Positions 47,350 through 57,845 of a DNA stretch of 64,000 nucleotides are shown in pieces. The stretch is from contig CM028330.1 of NCBI GenBank assembly GCA_016647705.1, positions 49,788,897 through 49,852,896 on the forward strand. The letters run 5' to 3'. The number at the start of each line of letters is the position of its first letter. Position 1 is the stretch's first letter. Position numbers and translations under genes: made by a program. The notes beneath the pieces are model-generated. The model searched no databases and was not told the origin of the DNA. It was given only the letters and a program-made list of their open reading frames with translations. Source of the stretch: Eucommia ulmoides (Eukaryota > Streptophyta > Magnoliopsida > Garryales > Eucommiaceae).

Positions 47350-49474
47350 TGTTGGCCCAGTGAAATACCCAAGAGGGGGGTAAATTGGGTAATTAAAAAT
47401 TATCAGAATAAAATACTTAATAAATCAAATAATTAATTTTAATTCTAAATTAATTATTATCTTTGTATCACAGCGGAATTATATAATCAACTAGGTGCAC
47501 ATCAAACAACAATAACAAACAAATTAAAGATTGCAGTACACCAGAGATTTATACTGGTTCACCAAGCTACTCTTGGCTAATCCAGTACCCCGAGCCCCAC
47601 GGAGAGTCGCACCCACTAATACTCAAGATATCTTTAAAGGTAAGAACCAAACCCTCACAACGATTATTTTACAGGTTCAGAATCAACCTTTACAAAATTC
47701 TTTTCACAGGCTAAGGAAGAACCTCTACTACAGGCTAAAGAATAACCTAATTCTTTTTAACATAAAGGCAAAAGAAGCAAAACCTCATCAACACTCCAAA
47801 TATCCTTTTACCCGGTAAGGATTGAACCTTTACAAAATTCACTCAAACTCAATTCTATCAAGGAAGAATTACTACCTCAATCTCTTTACAAAAAGAGACT
47901 GAAAACTGGCTACTCTTTAATTAAATACTCCCAATAGTATCTAATCCATCACACTACTCACCAATACAAATTGATAAGAAAATAATCTCACTCGAAGCTT
48001 CTACTACCCCAGATAAATTAAAACTCGGTTAATATCCCAAATCTAGTGATAGAAAAGTGTGAGATTGAAAAATTAATTTTAAACAAAAGATGGGTAGCAA
48101 ATAATTTAGCACGTAATCAGATTCAATAAATTGTTTATAAAATATTTTCTTCAATAAAGAATCAAAAACAATTTCTAAATATCAATTTTCAAAAATTAAA
48201 CAAGCAATGCACAATAGAAAGTAATTGGAAAGATCTCACCCGAAATCCACTGAAAAAATTAATAAAACGTAGTTACTTCAGATTCGGTAGCAACAGTAAT
48301 TAATAGAAAATAATTCTCAAGATTATCTCTTAGAATAGCTCTCACGAAATCTTAGAATAATATCTCTTAGAACAGCTCAATATGATCTTTTAATCACTCT
48401 CACTTCTTAATCATATATTAAAAACGCAGGTCTATATATATGGGATATAAATCACCTTTCTAACGGCTAGTTCCCATGTGTCAAGACACTTAAATGCTCT
48501 CTTAGACCCCTTATATCATTATGACTTCATTTTTGTTCAATTCACTTAATTATAGCTTTTAAATCTCTCAATTAAGTCCCCTAAATATTTCTCAATCTCA
48601 ATTAAATAGAATAAAAATAATTTTATGTACCAAATTGAGAAACAATCAAACATAATGAACCAAATCAATAGGAATTAAATAATAGATGAAGCATATCTTA
48701 AATATCATAAAATCCCTAAAATCTCTCACAAATCCCAACAAAAATGGCTACTTTTAGATATGAAATCAGAATCCACAATATCCTGAAACTACGCCCTCAG
48801 TTGACCGATCAGCCAACCGCTTGATTCAGGATGTAGCCAAGCTAAAGCTGTTGCGTTCACCGGTCGACCTACCTGTCGACTTGGAGATTCACAGAGTTTC
48901 ATTTCTCTTCACCGGTCGACCTACCTGTCGACTTAGAGATATAGAGAGTTTCATTTCTCTTAACCGATCGACTTACCTGTCGACTTAGAGATACAGAGAG
49001 TTTCACCTGTTTTGTCCGGTCGACCTACCAGTCGACTTATGCATGCTGGATATCTTTTCTAAACTCGTTTTGAACTCATTCTTATTTACTTTTTCGCCCC
49101 TTTAACCATTTTATTTTCTAAATAAGCTCAACTAACTTCTTAAATTCTATTTAAGTCAATTATAAATATTTCTTTTCAAATACACATATGAGCGAATAAT
49201 TTCATCTTGTCAAAACACACATAAACAATAAAAACTTTTGTGCCGTGTGTATTCCTAATTGGGATATTAAGAATTGAAATTCACCTGAGTTGTTTTCCCT
49301 AATTTTTTCAAACTCTTAATTCTTTATCATCTTTGTCATTATCATTTAGCATCCATTCATAATTTGTCGCAGCATATTCATCACTGGAACTAATAAACTG
49401 AAACACTTGAACAAACCATTAGTCCCACAAAAAATATCAACATTTAATTGTCCATCAAAATCTTAGGATCAACA
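47350..49474 (+). mobile_element. Solo LTR, Copia (Sirevirus-like) family
   Basis: 2125 bp, TGTTGGCCCAGTG ... TTAGGATCAACA, with a perfect duplication AGGTC (47345-47349 and 49475-49479). ACCCAAGAGGGGGGTAAATTG after the start and TTTATACTGGTTCACC with CCCCGAGCC at about 47550-47600 are usual in Sirevirus-type LTRs (from memory). The ORF at 47531-47818 is part of this LTR and not a gene. Confidence 0.88.
48859..49045 (+). repeat. Four ~52-bp tandem repeats (ACCGGTCGACC)
   Basis: Copies start at about 48859, 48911, 48963 and 49014. Each has ACCGGTCGACCTACCTGTCG and ends in AGAGTTTCA. They lie inside the 47350-49474 solo LTR. Confidence 0.88.
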
Positions 49475-49479
49475 AGGTC

Positions 49480-50200
49480 GATAGTGATAAAAAATTGATA
49501 CAAGATTTCCATCTGTCTAAATAAAAAGTATCAATCGAATCTGTAAATTTAAGAAAGGGACACCCCATCTATGGGGTAGTCATGTTAAAATTCGATATGG
49601 TTGTAAACTATAAAATTTGGAAGTAATGGAAATCACGTTTCAAACTAAGTCATGATCAAACCCAAATGCCTTTTGTAAATTATAATACTGACACGACTTT
49701 TGCCAAGTCAGGAAAATTGCTCCACGTAGAAAAACTCTTGTTTTCCATTCAGCGGTTCGCACTCATGCACAAGAATGATAGCCTATCTAAATAGAAGACA
49801 TAGAGTAACAGTCGAATGAACTTGTCAGGGTAACCCAACTAAGAGAAAACATGGTCTCGTTGAAGTAATCCGTTAGTTAGATGGACGAGATTCTGTAACA
49901 ACTCCTTCAGTCTCAACAAAACCCTATAGTCTCAGTTCAAACCCCAGATTAGATAGAGCCAACAGTTAACCATCAGCCTTCCAGTTCTTGAGGCCTTAAC
50001 CCGGCTACTGGAGAGTCAATCCCTATGGGACCTTAACCATAGGTCACTCCGACTGAGACCTACCCCAGTCCAAGTACGACCTCGCCTAAACCAAATACTA
50101 GCTCAGTCATACTAGAGACAACTGATCGATTCAAAAATAAGGTAAAAAAGCAGTCCCAAAAGACATCCCTACTAATCGAGAAGTTACAACAGATGAAAAA
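49480..50200 (+). other. Decayed gypsy sequence upstream of gag
   Basis: No intact ORF. It leads without a visible border into the gag remnant. Confidence 0.4.
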
Positions 50201-52618
50201 ATAACTCCAATAGGTAAACAAGAGAGAATTAGGAATCAATTACCAATATCTCGATCTATCTTTGGTACTTCATGTGAAGTTCCCTGATAACTTTACCATG
50301 CCTATATTCACGAAGTACGATGGGTCAGGGAGCCTAGATTGGCACATCCAATGATACAAGAATAAAATAGGGACATATATATCCATAACAAAGTGTTAGC
50401 CTTCAAATTTTCTAGCAATCATTAGACAAAACTGTTGCCCGTTGGTGCGTAACAATAGAGCAACCGAAGGTGAAAACATTCCTTGACATAATCAAGGTCT
50501 TCTGTGAATAGTATGACTTCAATTAGGAGATTTCACCAGATAAAATCTCTCAACAAATTCTGACTAGGAAGAATGAGAAAAGCTTCTAAGAATACGCTGT
50601 CTGCTGGAGGGATAGAGCCGTATGAGTAATACTACCCATGAAAGAGGCTGAGACAATCCAAATGTTCATCCAGGCTTAGCCTCACCCTTACTATCAGCCT
50701 CTATTGAACACACTAAATCGCCTATTTTCTAATATATTCATTCGAGGTGAGTATATAGAAGAAGATGTCAGGATCGGAAGAATTCAAAATCCAACAAAGC
50801 ATGAGACTAATTGCAACATTACGTAAAAAGAAAGATCCTGGGGTAGCAATGGTTGGCCAAGGTCGAAGAAATTAGTAGAATGTTCGACCCTTACAAGCAT
50901 CAGTAGCCAAATTACCCCAAATATCAATCACAAGCCCCTACAAAACCAGGGCCACCTCAATTTGCACCTTTTCAAGCACCAGTATACAACCCATACCCAT
51001 ATCAAGCTCCATATAAATATCCGCCACCACCTCTAAACCCATTTAACTACCAACAAAATTTCAGACCCAATCCACAACTTAGAGAAACAAAAAAATTTAC
51101 CCCTCTCCCTGGAACTCTTTCTCGAATATTTGAGAAATGTATTAAAAACAAAATGCTTACACCTTTACCCCCAAATCACCCAAACCCCCAAAACCCGTTG
51201 TTCGATCCAAACCAATTCTGCACTTATGCGTCGGGTCACCATATCGACAATTGATATACCTTGAGAAATAGAATAGATTATCTCATATAGGCTAAGGTGA
51301 TATGTTTCCCAAAAGAGGAGATAATGTCCCAGCCCAATTGTCATCAAAACCCGTTACCTAAGCATGATAACTCAAGGCCAACCGTCAACATGGTCGAACG
51401 AGATGGGGAGACCAACACTAATAACCATACTAGAGTATGGAGACCTGATCCCAAACCACCCAAAGCAATATCGGTAAAAGGTAAAAATTGCCCTAAGGCC
51501 TATTGGGTAGACCTTTCTATTATCTCTTGGGGAAGGAACGATAAACCAATATCTAATACGAGTTGGGGAAGTAATTTTGAGGATAAAGAACCAAAACAAG
51601 AAGATAATTAAAGAAAGGGACCTGTAATAGACATGGATGTGGAAGTGACAGATGAGAAATAATGGACTTCTTTAGGGTGAGAAGAGTTAGACCGAATATG
51701 TGGAGAAATTAGCACGTTAAACACAAATGTCACAAATATAGCCATCACGGTTGGTCTAGTCATTAATGTATGTCAATCACCCAAAAAAGGGTTCCCGAGA
51801 AACACATTACCACTCCCGCATAATAAGAGATTTAACCTTAATTACTCGAGGCAAACTGACCAAGGGTACAAATCGGACCAAAATTCAGGGGTGTTTTGGC
51901 CAAAAAATGTAGATTCCCCAACTAAGGAGTATTCTAGAACCTTGTGTAGACGGCCAAGCGTTCCAATCCGGGAAGATTCCTGGATTCATATAATCAACTG
52001 TAGCTTCATGAAGTTAAACCTCGAGAAGGCATGGGATTCTGGAGTTTTCCTAACATTCGAAACACCAAAGCCAAGACCGATGAAAAGCTTGAAACAAGTA
52101 CCATGGGATTACTCTACCACAATAAGAACTGATACTATAATAAAGAGAGAGAACCAAATAGGTGAGGTCGGAGGTATTACTCAAAGCAGAAGAGTCTTTG
52201 TCGTTCCAGATTTATTGAAAGTACCATACAAGGAACCTAGGGGGCCCCTAAGAAGATTGTCACTGAGGAAGATATAAAAGAATTTCTAAAGTCGGTATAG
52301 AACATTGAATACAAGATTGTCAAAAAACTAAGCAAAGCACCATTACAGATTTCAATGTTGTCGCTGCCAATGACCTCAGAAGTACATTAGAATATGCTTT
52401 TGAAAGTCCTTAATGAGGCCCATGTACCTAGCTCCATATCACATGATCATTTCACTAATATAGTAGAAAATATCCTCAGTAACAATCTCATGACCTTTAC
52501 TGATGACGAGATACCCTTTGAAAGAATTAGGCATATCAAACCACTCAACATATTGGTACAGTATCGAGATTTTATTCTCTCCAGAGTACTAATAGATAAC
52601 GGATCGATACTTAATATA
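50200..52618 (+). pseudogene. Ty3/gypsy gag-protease remnant, Tat/Ogre-like
   Basis: Plus strand, many stops. In order: FTMPIFTKYDGSGSLDWHI (gag start, about 50290), a proline/tyrosine-rich linker (50930-51070), PLPGTLSRIFEKCI, CTYASGHHIDN (a degraded H-rich finger), NPLPKHDN..PTVNMVER, VPWDYSTTIRTDT (about 52100), GGITQSRRVFV, then LNEAHVPSSIS, LTFTDDEIP-like text and the aspartic protease site VLIDNGSILNI (about 52582-52617). The frame then ends at another insertion. Reverse transcriptase, RNase H and integrase are absent from the window. The order and phrases are typical of the plant lineages with long gag-pro regions. Confidence 0.82.
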
Positions 52619-53475
52619 TGATGCGAACCTCACTAAGGATTAGTAAGACCCAAAACCAACTTAGGGTTTCTTTGCAAATGATCGAACTAAATTCCGATTT
52701 GTAACGAAATGAGAAATACCAAAATTGAAAGATAGATTACCTCAACCCAACTTTTATGAATGAAACGTGAACCAAAGGTATACAGCAACCACCTTGACTC
52801 AATGATTATAAGTGAATCATGAACCGAAGGTATAGAGTTTGAATGCCACAAGAAATTCTTGATAAGTTTGGGAAAAGTTCTCTGAAGAACTTAAGAGAAA
52901 ACTCTCACAATTATATTAATCAAAAGTAATGTGTTTTTTCCATGGGATACAAGTCTCTTAAATAGATAAAAGAAAAAACCCTAGCTAGTGAATAGTGCTC
53001 GTGAACAGTAGGCAGCCACAATATAATATAAAAGAAAACCCTAAAGGAACAAGAAATCCTAAAAAAATAAGGTTTTTTTTAGCCTGGTAAAAAAATAGGG
53101 GTTCATCCTTAAACCGTGAAAACGGTAAATTGTAAAGATTGAATATGTGCCTATAAAAGAATCATGAATTGTAAGGGTTTGGTTCCTATTTGGTAAATGA
53201 ATCAAGGAGTTTAGTGGATTGCGAATATCCATGGAGCTCGGGGGACTGGACGTAGGCAAGACTAACTGATCGAACCAGAATAAATGCTTGTGTGTTGAAT
53301 TGATTTATTTTCTATCTTGTATTTGGGTGTGCACTTAGTATTAAACACATATCCGATACGTATAAAAATAATAATTTATTTAAGGAAATTGATTGTTTGT
53401 GTTTAAAGGAATTAATTGTTTAAATTTGTTAACTACCCAATTCACTCCCCTCTTGGGTAGCTCTTTGAGCTAACA
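52619..53475 (-). mobile_element. Minus-strand LTR remnant, Copia/Sirevirus-like
   Basis: On the minus strand it starts TGTTAGCTCAAAGAGCTACC, then AAGAGGGGAGTGAATTGGG and CTGGTTCGATCAG with CCCCCGAGCTCC, so it is an LTR related to 47350-49474. It contains a TATA-like CTATTTAAGAG (minus) near 52960 and ends GGTTCGCATCA at 52619. The flanks (ATATA and ATGAG) do not match. Within it, 52619-53020 (TGATGCG ... AGCCACA) is bounded by ATATA on both sides and may be a separate 402-bp insertion, but that sequence is low complexity. Confidence 0.55.
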
Positions 53476-53808
53476 ATGAGGACTAAAATGACATTATTAA
53501 ATTTTAATTTTCGTGAAATCACTTTTAATATGAATAAAAATCAGTTACTACCATTTAACTTAAGAAAATTTCACTAATTACCTTTGTTTCCTGTTTTGAC
53601 CCTTGTGACTTTTACTATTATCGGTTTCGTCTTTTTTACACCAAAAAATACTTCTTTAGTTTTTTGTTTAAAGTACTAATCTTCAAGAAATCAATTCAAA
53701 AACCTTGATTAAGCCAAAAAAATCTATCATGACAATCTAGTTACTCAAAGTAACTAATGCTTAAAGACATGGTTCAAAACCAACCAAATCCAATGTCATC
53801 ATGACAAG
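53476..53808. other. Unassigned AT-rich spacer
   Basis: No gene, repeat or inverted ends were recognised here. Confidence 0.3.
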
Positions 53809-54684
53809 TGACGCACCTCGGATAGCAAAAGAAGTAGAGAATCGAGAAGAGGATGAAAACAAGTTTTATCCCTTCCTCCTTAAGTCGTCCAAATCCGTTC
53901 ATTTTGAAAATAGTTTTTCAAGGGCTTTTCTTAAGCTTCGATTTTGAAAAACTTATTGGGCCGAGAGTTTTGTTAAAAATGGAGCTGCCACCTAGCATAA
54001 GGTTAAATGGTGTGCTATGTTGATGGGATTTTTGGAAATTCATTTTTTCTTTTAAAATGACCCTTGTTTTGACTTCAATAGATCTATATACCAGATATAT
54101 TCTTTAAGTTCGAGAGTCGGTTATGATCAGGGAAGGTTTTAGACACCCCAAGATACCCGTCCGAAAATTATACCTCAGTCTAAATAGATATTTACTGTTA
54201 AACACTGTCCAACCAGTTTTCTTTTAATACTTAAACAAGAATAATTCTATTTTTTAAAAGTTTTCCTCTTTTTATGGATTTTTAAAATGATATTATGGAA
54301 AGTAGGTAAATACTACAGGTACTACTAGTCAGTGACACCCAATAACATATATGAACAGAAATGTAAATATGCAAGTTATACTAAATGATATGCAAACTAA
54401 GACTAAATTGTTTGGATATGCGACCGAATCCACACGTAGGTTGCCTACGTATCTCGAATGAGAATCAAGTCTTTATGTAGTTTGTTCTGGTTAGGGTAAA
54501 GGATATGGTTTATTATGAAAGGTATGACTAAACCCTTATGGGTTGTCTACGTACTTTGGGTAGTTACCAAAGATTAGTTCAAACGTAGTTCATTCTAGTT
54601 AAGTTGAAAACTGGTAGGTTGGGTTGGTTTTAGTTAAAGGGTTGGTTTGTTTTAGTTAATTTTAGTTAATTATTACTTAGTTTT

Positions 54685-54825
54685 GGGTGTGAACAACTTG
54701 AATCACAACCTTAGTTAATTATTATTAAGAGTTTTTAAAATTGTGAACAACCTGGATCACAACCTTAATTAGGTTTATTACTAATTATTTTTAAGTGGTG
54801 AACAATCTGAATCACAACATGATAT
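54685..54825 (+). repeat. Three ~60-bp tandem repeats (GTGAACAACCTGGATCACAAC)
   Basis: GTGAACAA(C/T)(T/C)TGAATCACAAC occurs near 54688, 54744 and 54798, separated by TTAGTTAATTATT-type sequence. Confidence 0.75.
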
Positions 54826-55562
54826 GTACATAACACTCTTTGATTTTGTCAAGAACACTTTAAACAAACTCTTTTATTTTGGTTAGTTAGTGTTAGTGTG
54901 TGAGTTGTTAGTTGAAAAAGGAAAAGAAATATCATATATTTATGTCAGTCCTACTCATAACTAAGGAAAATGGGAAGGTTTCTAAAGAAGAATCACATAT
55001 ATTTTCGAAGGAATAGAGGCCCTCCCTTTATCCCGAGTTCTTAGACTCGGGTCTATCGTTGTGGTTTTTAAGTATATATATGTAGGGGTTAATCCACAAG
55101 CCAACCTGGCTATGATCTTGACATTTAGCAGAAAGTAAATCCGGTTATTAGTAGTTGTATAGTTAATATTACCAGTTTGTAAAGAGACAGTGTAATGCTC
55201 TTGAGAGATTCGTAGAGACTATGTACAACTCATGGTGTGATAGAAGTTTTGTTTGAATCCTCACATGTTCTTAACATGTTCTTGGATGATTTAATGTTAT
55301 TGAATGTTTTTTAATGTTCTTCAGTATTTTTTAGATGCTTGGAATGATTTTTGTATGATTTGAACATGGTTTGGTTAATATAGCAAAAATTAAGTGTTTG
55401 TTTGGTTGTTCTTGACAAAATCAAGTGTTTGTTTAGTTGATTATGGGTTTTATGTGTTATGTACATGAAATTAAAGTGTGTTATCTACATGATTATGCTA
55501 TATACAAGTCACATACACAAGATTAAACAAAGATCATAGTTTTTTTTTTTTTAAGAAACATA

Positions 55563-55805
55563 CCTACTTAGGGGATATGGTCTTCCCTATGTGTTTACTT
55601 CATTTTCTTCCTTGATCTTTTTGGCCGGTGGTTGATTGGTGATCGTTGATCCCTCGAGTTATTAGCCAAGAACTCAACAACAGCCTACTTAGGGGATGTG
55701 ATCGTCCCTAAGTAGCTAATCTCCTTTCCTCCTTGATCCTCTTGGCTCGGTGTTGATTGATGATCGTCGATCTTTCGAGTTCTTGCTCCAAGAAATTCAA
55801 GAACA
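55563..55805 (+). repeat. Two tandem ~121-bp repeats (CCTACTTAGGGGAT)
   Basis: CCTACTTAGGGGATATGGTC at 55563 and CCTACTTAGGGGATGTGATC at 55684 begin two copies that share TCCTTGATC.T.TTGGC, TTGATTG.TGATCGT and TCGAGTT. Confidence 0.8.
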
Positions 55806-56238
55806 CCTTCCAAGATCGGATTTCAGCAGAATAATAGTGTGTTATTTGAGAAATATGCTGGAGAAGCCAAGCACCCAAAAGAATTGCTCGAGTTTAGAGA
55901 GAAAAACTAGGCATTCAAGACTTTTAAAAATGAGAAGATGACCCGTGTTTTGATTTGGTTTGGCTTTGAACGAATTTGGGGTGGAAGGAAAGATTGTCAA
56001 ATATTTGGTAATCATTACCAAATTTTTTCAAAGATATGGTAATGATTGGCAATCATTACCAATCATTACTTTCCCACCAATCAAATTCCTTGCACATGGG
56101 TACATTTATGACTTGATGTGGTGCATCCGATTTAGTTTAGGAGCTAAGTAGCATTCTGCCAACTTCCATTAAAGAAATTCTGCTTGTTAATTCCCACTTT
56201 TGGCAAACCTATTATTAACTTGTGTTCTATTTTTATAG

Positions 56239-57845
56239 TTTCTTGGACAAGGCTGCCATTATCATAGAAGACGACTACAGAATAGGTAATTCGTTGGGCT
56301 CAAATCCTTGGAAATTATGTCCAGTAACAAGGATAGAAGATGTTAAAATGATGACCAGATTACTACCCATTTGGGCGACGACAATCATATTGTGGACAAC
56401 ATATGCTCAAATGATCACCTTCTTTGTAGAACAAGCTTCAACCATACAGAGATCCATAGGGGGTTTCCTAATTCCCGCGGGTTCTCTCATTGTATTCTTT
56501 GTTGCACCCATATTGATTACCTTAGTTGTTTATGACCGATTGATTATGCCGCTTTGGCAAAAATGGAGAGGAAAACCAGGTATTCAGTCTTTTGGCAACT
56601 CCATGGAAATAAATCATGCCATTTTATTTTTTACATGTCAATATGAATTATGCTATTTGTAGGCCTCAAATGGCGAGTTTTCAAAATTGAAAGTCAAATT
56701 CTTTGAGGCCTTAGAACTGCTAGTTGGAGTCTTCTTATTATCTGCCATGTTGGGTTTTTCACACCTGTGTAAGGTGGTCATGGACCTCTCTTAACCCTGA
56801 AAGCTACTTAAAAGTGAGATTTTCTATCACACTTATAATCTGATCATTAGCTCCTTTCACATCAATGTGGGACAAACCCAATAATTTCTCTCTCAGACAT
56901 CTGGCATTTGACCGGCTAATCCTTGACCAGTCTCTCTATTTGTGATTATTAGGTCAGAGTTATCGTAACTTGAACTCTGATATCAATATAAGGTGGTCTT
57001 GGACCTCTCTCTCAACCCCAAAAGTTAGCTCAAGATGTGAGGTTTTCCCTCACACTTATAACCTGACCTCTAACCCTTTCCACATGCAACGTGGGATAAA
57101 CCCAACACCAACACGCCAAAAGGCAAATAATTTGAGCTTCAAAAGTGAAAGTAGCAAATAAAATTGCATACCTCCTCTTTTTTTTCTTCCAAATCTGTAC
57201 ATTCCAAAGTAGATTAGACATGGATCGCGATAATATTTTATGTCATAGTTTCTCTAATAAGAGTATATAATCCAATACAAGATAAAACTCACGGGTCACA
57301 AAACAGAAACTATACATTGTGTTATTTATATTTGAAACAAGTATCACCAACATGCAAAGGATAGGCATAGGTCTCTTCCTCTCCACTCTTGGCATGGCTG
57401 CTGCAGCACTTGCAGAGGTAAAACGCCTGTCGGTGGCAAAATCTGTCGGCCAACGCATCCAACTCTACCCATAAGTGTTTTCCTTCTGATCCCACAGTTC
57501 TTACTTGTGGGTTCCGGAGAAGCCTTCATATACACCGGACAGTTAGATTTCTTCATAACGTAGTCGCCCAAGGGGATGAAAACCGTGAGCACAAGCCTTT
57601 TTCTCACAACTTTATCACTTGGGTTCTTTGTGAGTAGTTTAATGGTATCAATTGTGAAGAGGGTGACTGGAACTGGTGGCGGCCAAGGATGGATAGGTGA
57701 TGACATTAACCACGAGAGACTTGATTGTTTCTATGGGCTTTTGGCCATTTTAAGCTTCATCAACTTCGGGTTATACCTTCTTTATTCTGCATGGCACAAG
57801 CCACTGGAAGATAACAAGCATGATTCCTCTGTTGAGAAATGCTAG
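56239..57845 (+). pseudogene. NPF (NRT1/PTR) transporter, last two exons, broken
   Basis: Exon 56239-56579 reads FLDKAAI, NPWKLCPVTRIEDVK, RLLPIWATTIILWTTYAQM, then a membrane segment (LIVFFVAPILITLVVYDRL) and MPLWQKW. After an intron, about 57342-57845 reads NMQRIGIGLFLSTLGMAAAA, VKRLSVAKS, then SVFLLIPQFLLVGSGEAFIY, GQLDFF, KGMKT, SLGFFVSSLMVSIVKRVTG and GLLAILSFINFGLYLL before TAG 57843-57845. These are the C-terminal half (roughly the last five membrane helices) of a proton-coupled nitrate/peptide/hormone carrier of about 550-620 residues. Lesions: one base lost at about 57471 (CCATAAGT), an in-frame TAG at 57561-57563 where Glu is usual, and no AG acceptor in the needed phase at 57340. 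The N-terminal exons are not found in the window, so it is a truncated pseudogene. Confidence 0.88.
56766..57107 (-). mobile_element. TRIM-like mini LTR element in the NPF intron
   Basis: Two ~120-bp direct repeats, about 56766-56883 and 56987-57107, each with AAGGTGGTC.TGGACCTCTC and CACACTTATAA.CTGA and ending ACAAACCCAA(T/C)A. The ~100-bp interior ends next to the right copy in AACTCTGATATCAA, the reverse complement of an initiator-Met tRNA primer site (TGGTATCAGAG type). On the minus strand this is LTR (TGTTGGGTTTATCCCACG), primer site, short interior, LTR. No coding sequence. The target duplication is unclear. Confidence 0.6.

Larger units (their letters stand above)
53809..55950 (+). 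mobile_element. Ogre/Tat-like LTR remnant (3' end not located)
   Basis: It starts TGACGCACCTCGG like the solo LTR at 2039 and shares GCCACCTAGCATAAGG and GGGAAGGTTTTAGACACCCC with it. ACGTAGGTTGCCTACGT (54434-54450), a phrase widespread in plant gypsy LTRs, forms a short palindrome. I could not find the end or the target duplication (ACAAG before it), so the right border is a guess; it lies before the NPF exon at 56239. Confidence 0.6.

Noticed and set aside
48859..49045. Regular spaced repeats resembling a CRISPR array
   Set aside because: The units are directly tandem without unique spacers and lie in a plant LTR; the same applies to 59231-59382 and 61015-61370.
56766..57107. A Cassandra element (TRIM carrying 5S rRNA sequence)
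   Set aside because: No 5S rRNA promoter-like sequence is seen in the ~120-bp repeats.
56222..57845. A functional NPF gene with unusual splicing
   Set aside because: An intron could skip one lesion but not all three (base loss at 57471, TAG at 57561, acceptor phase at 57340), and upstream exons are not found.
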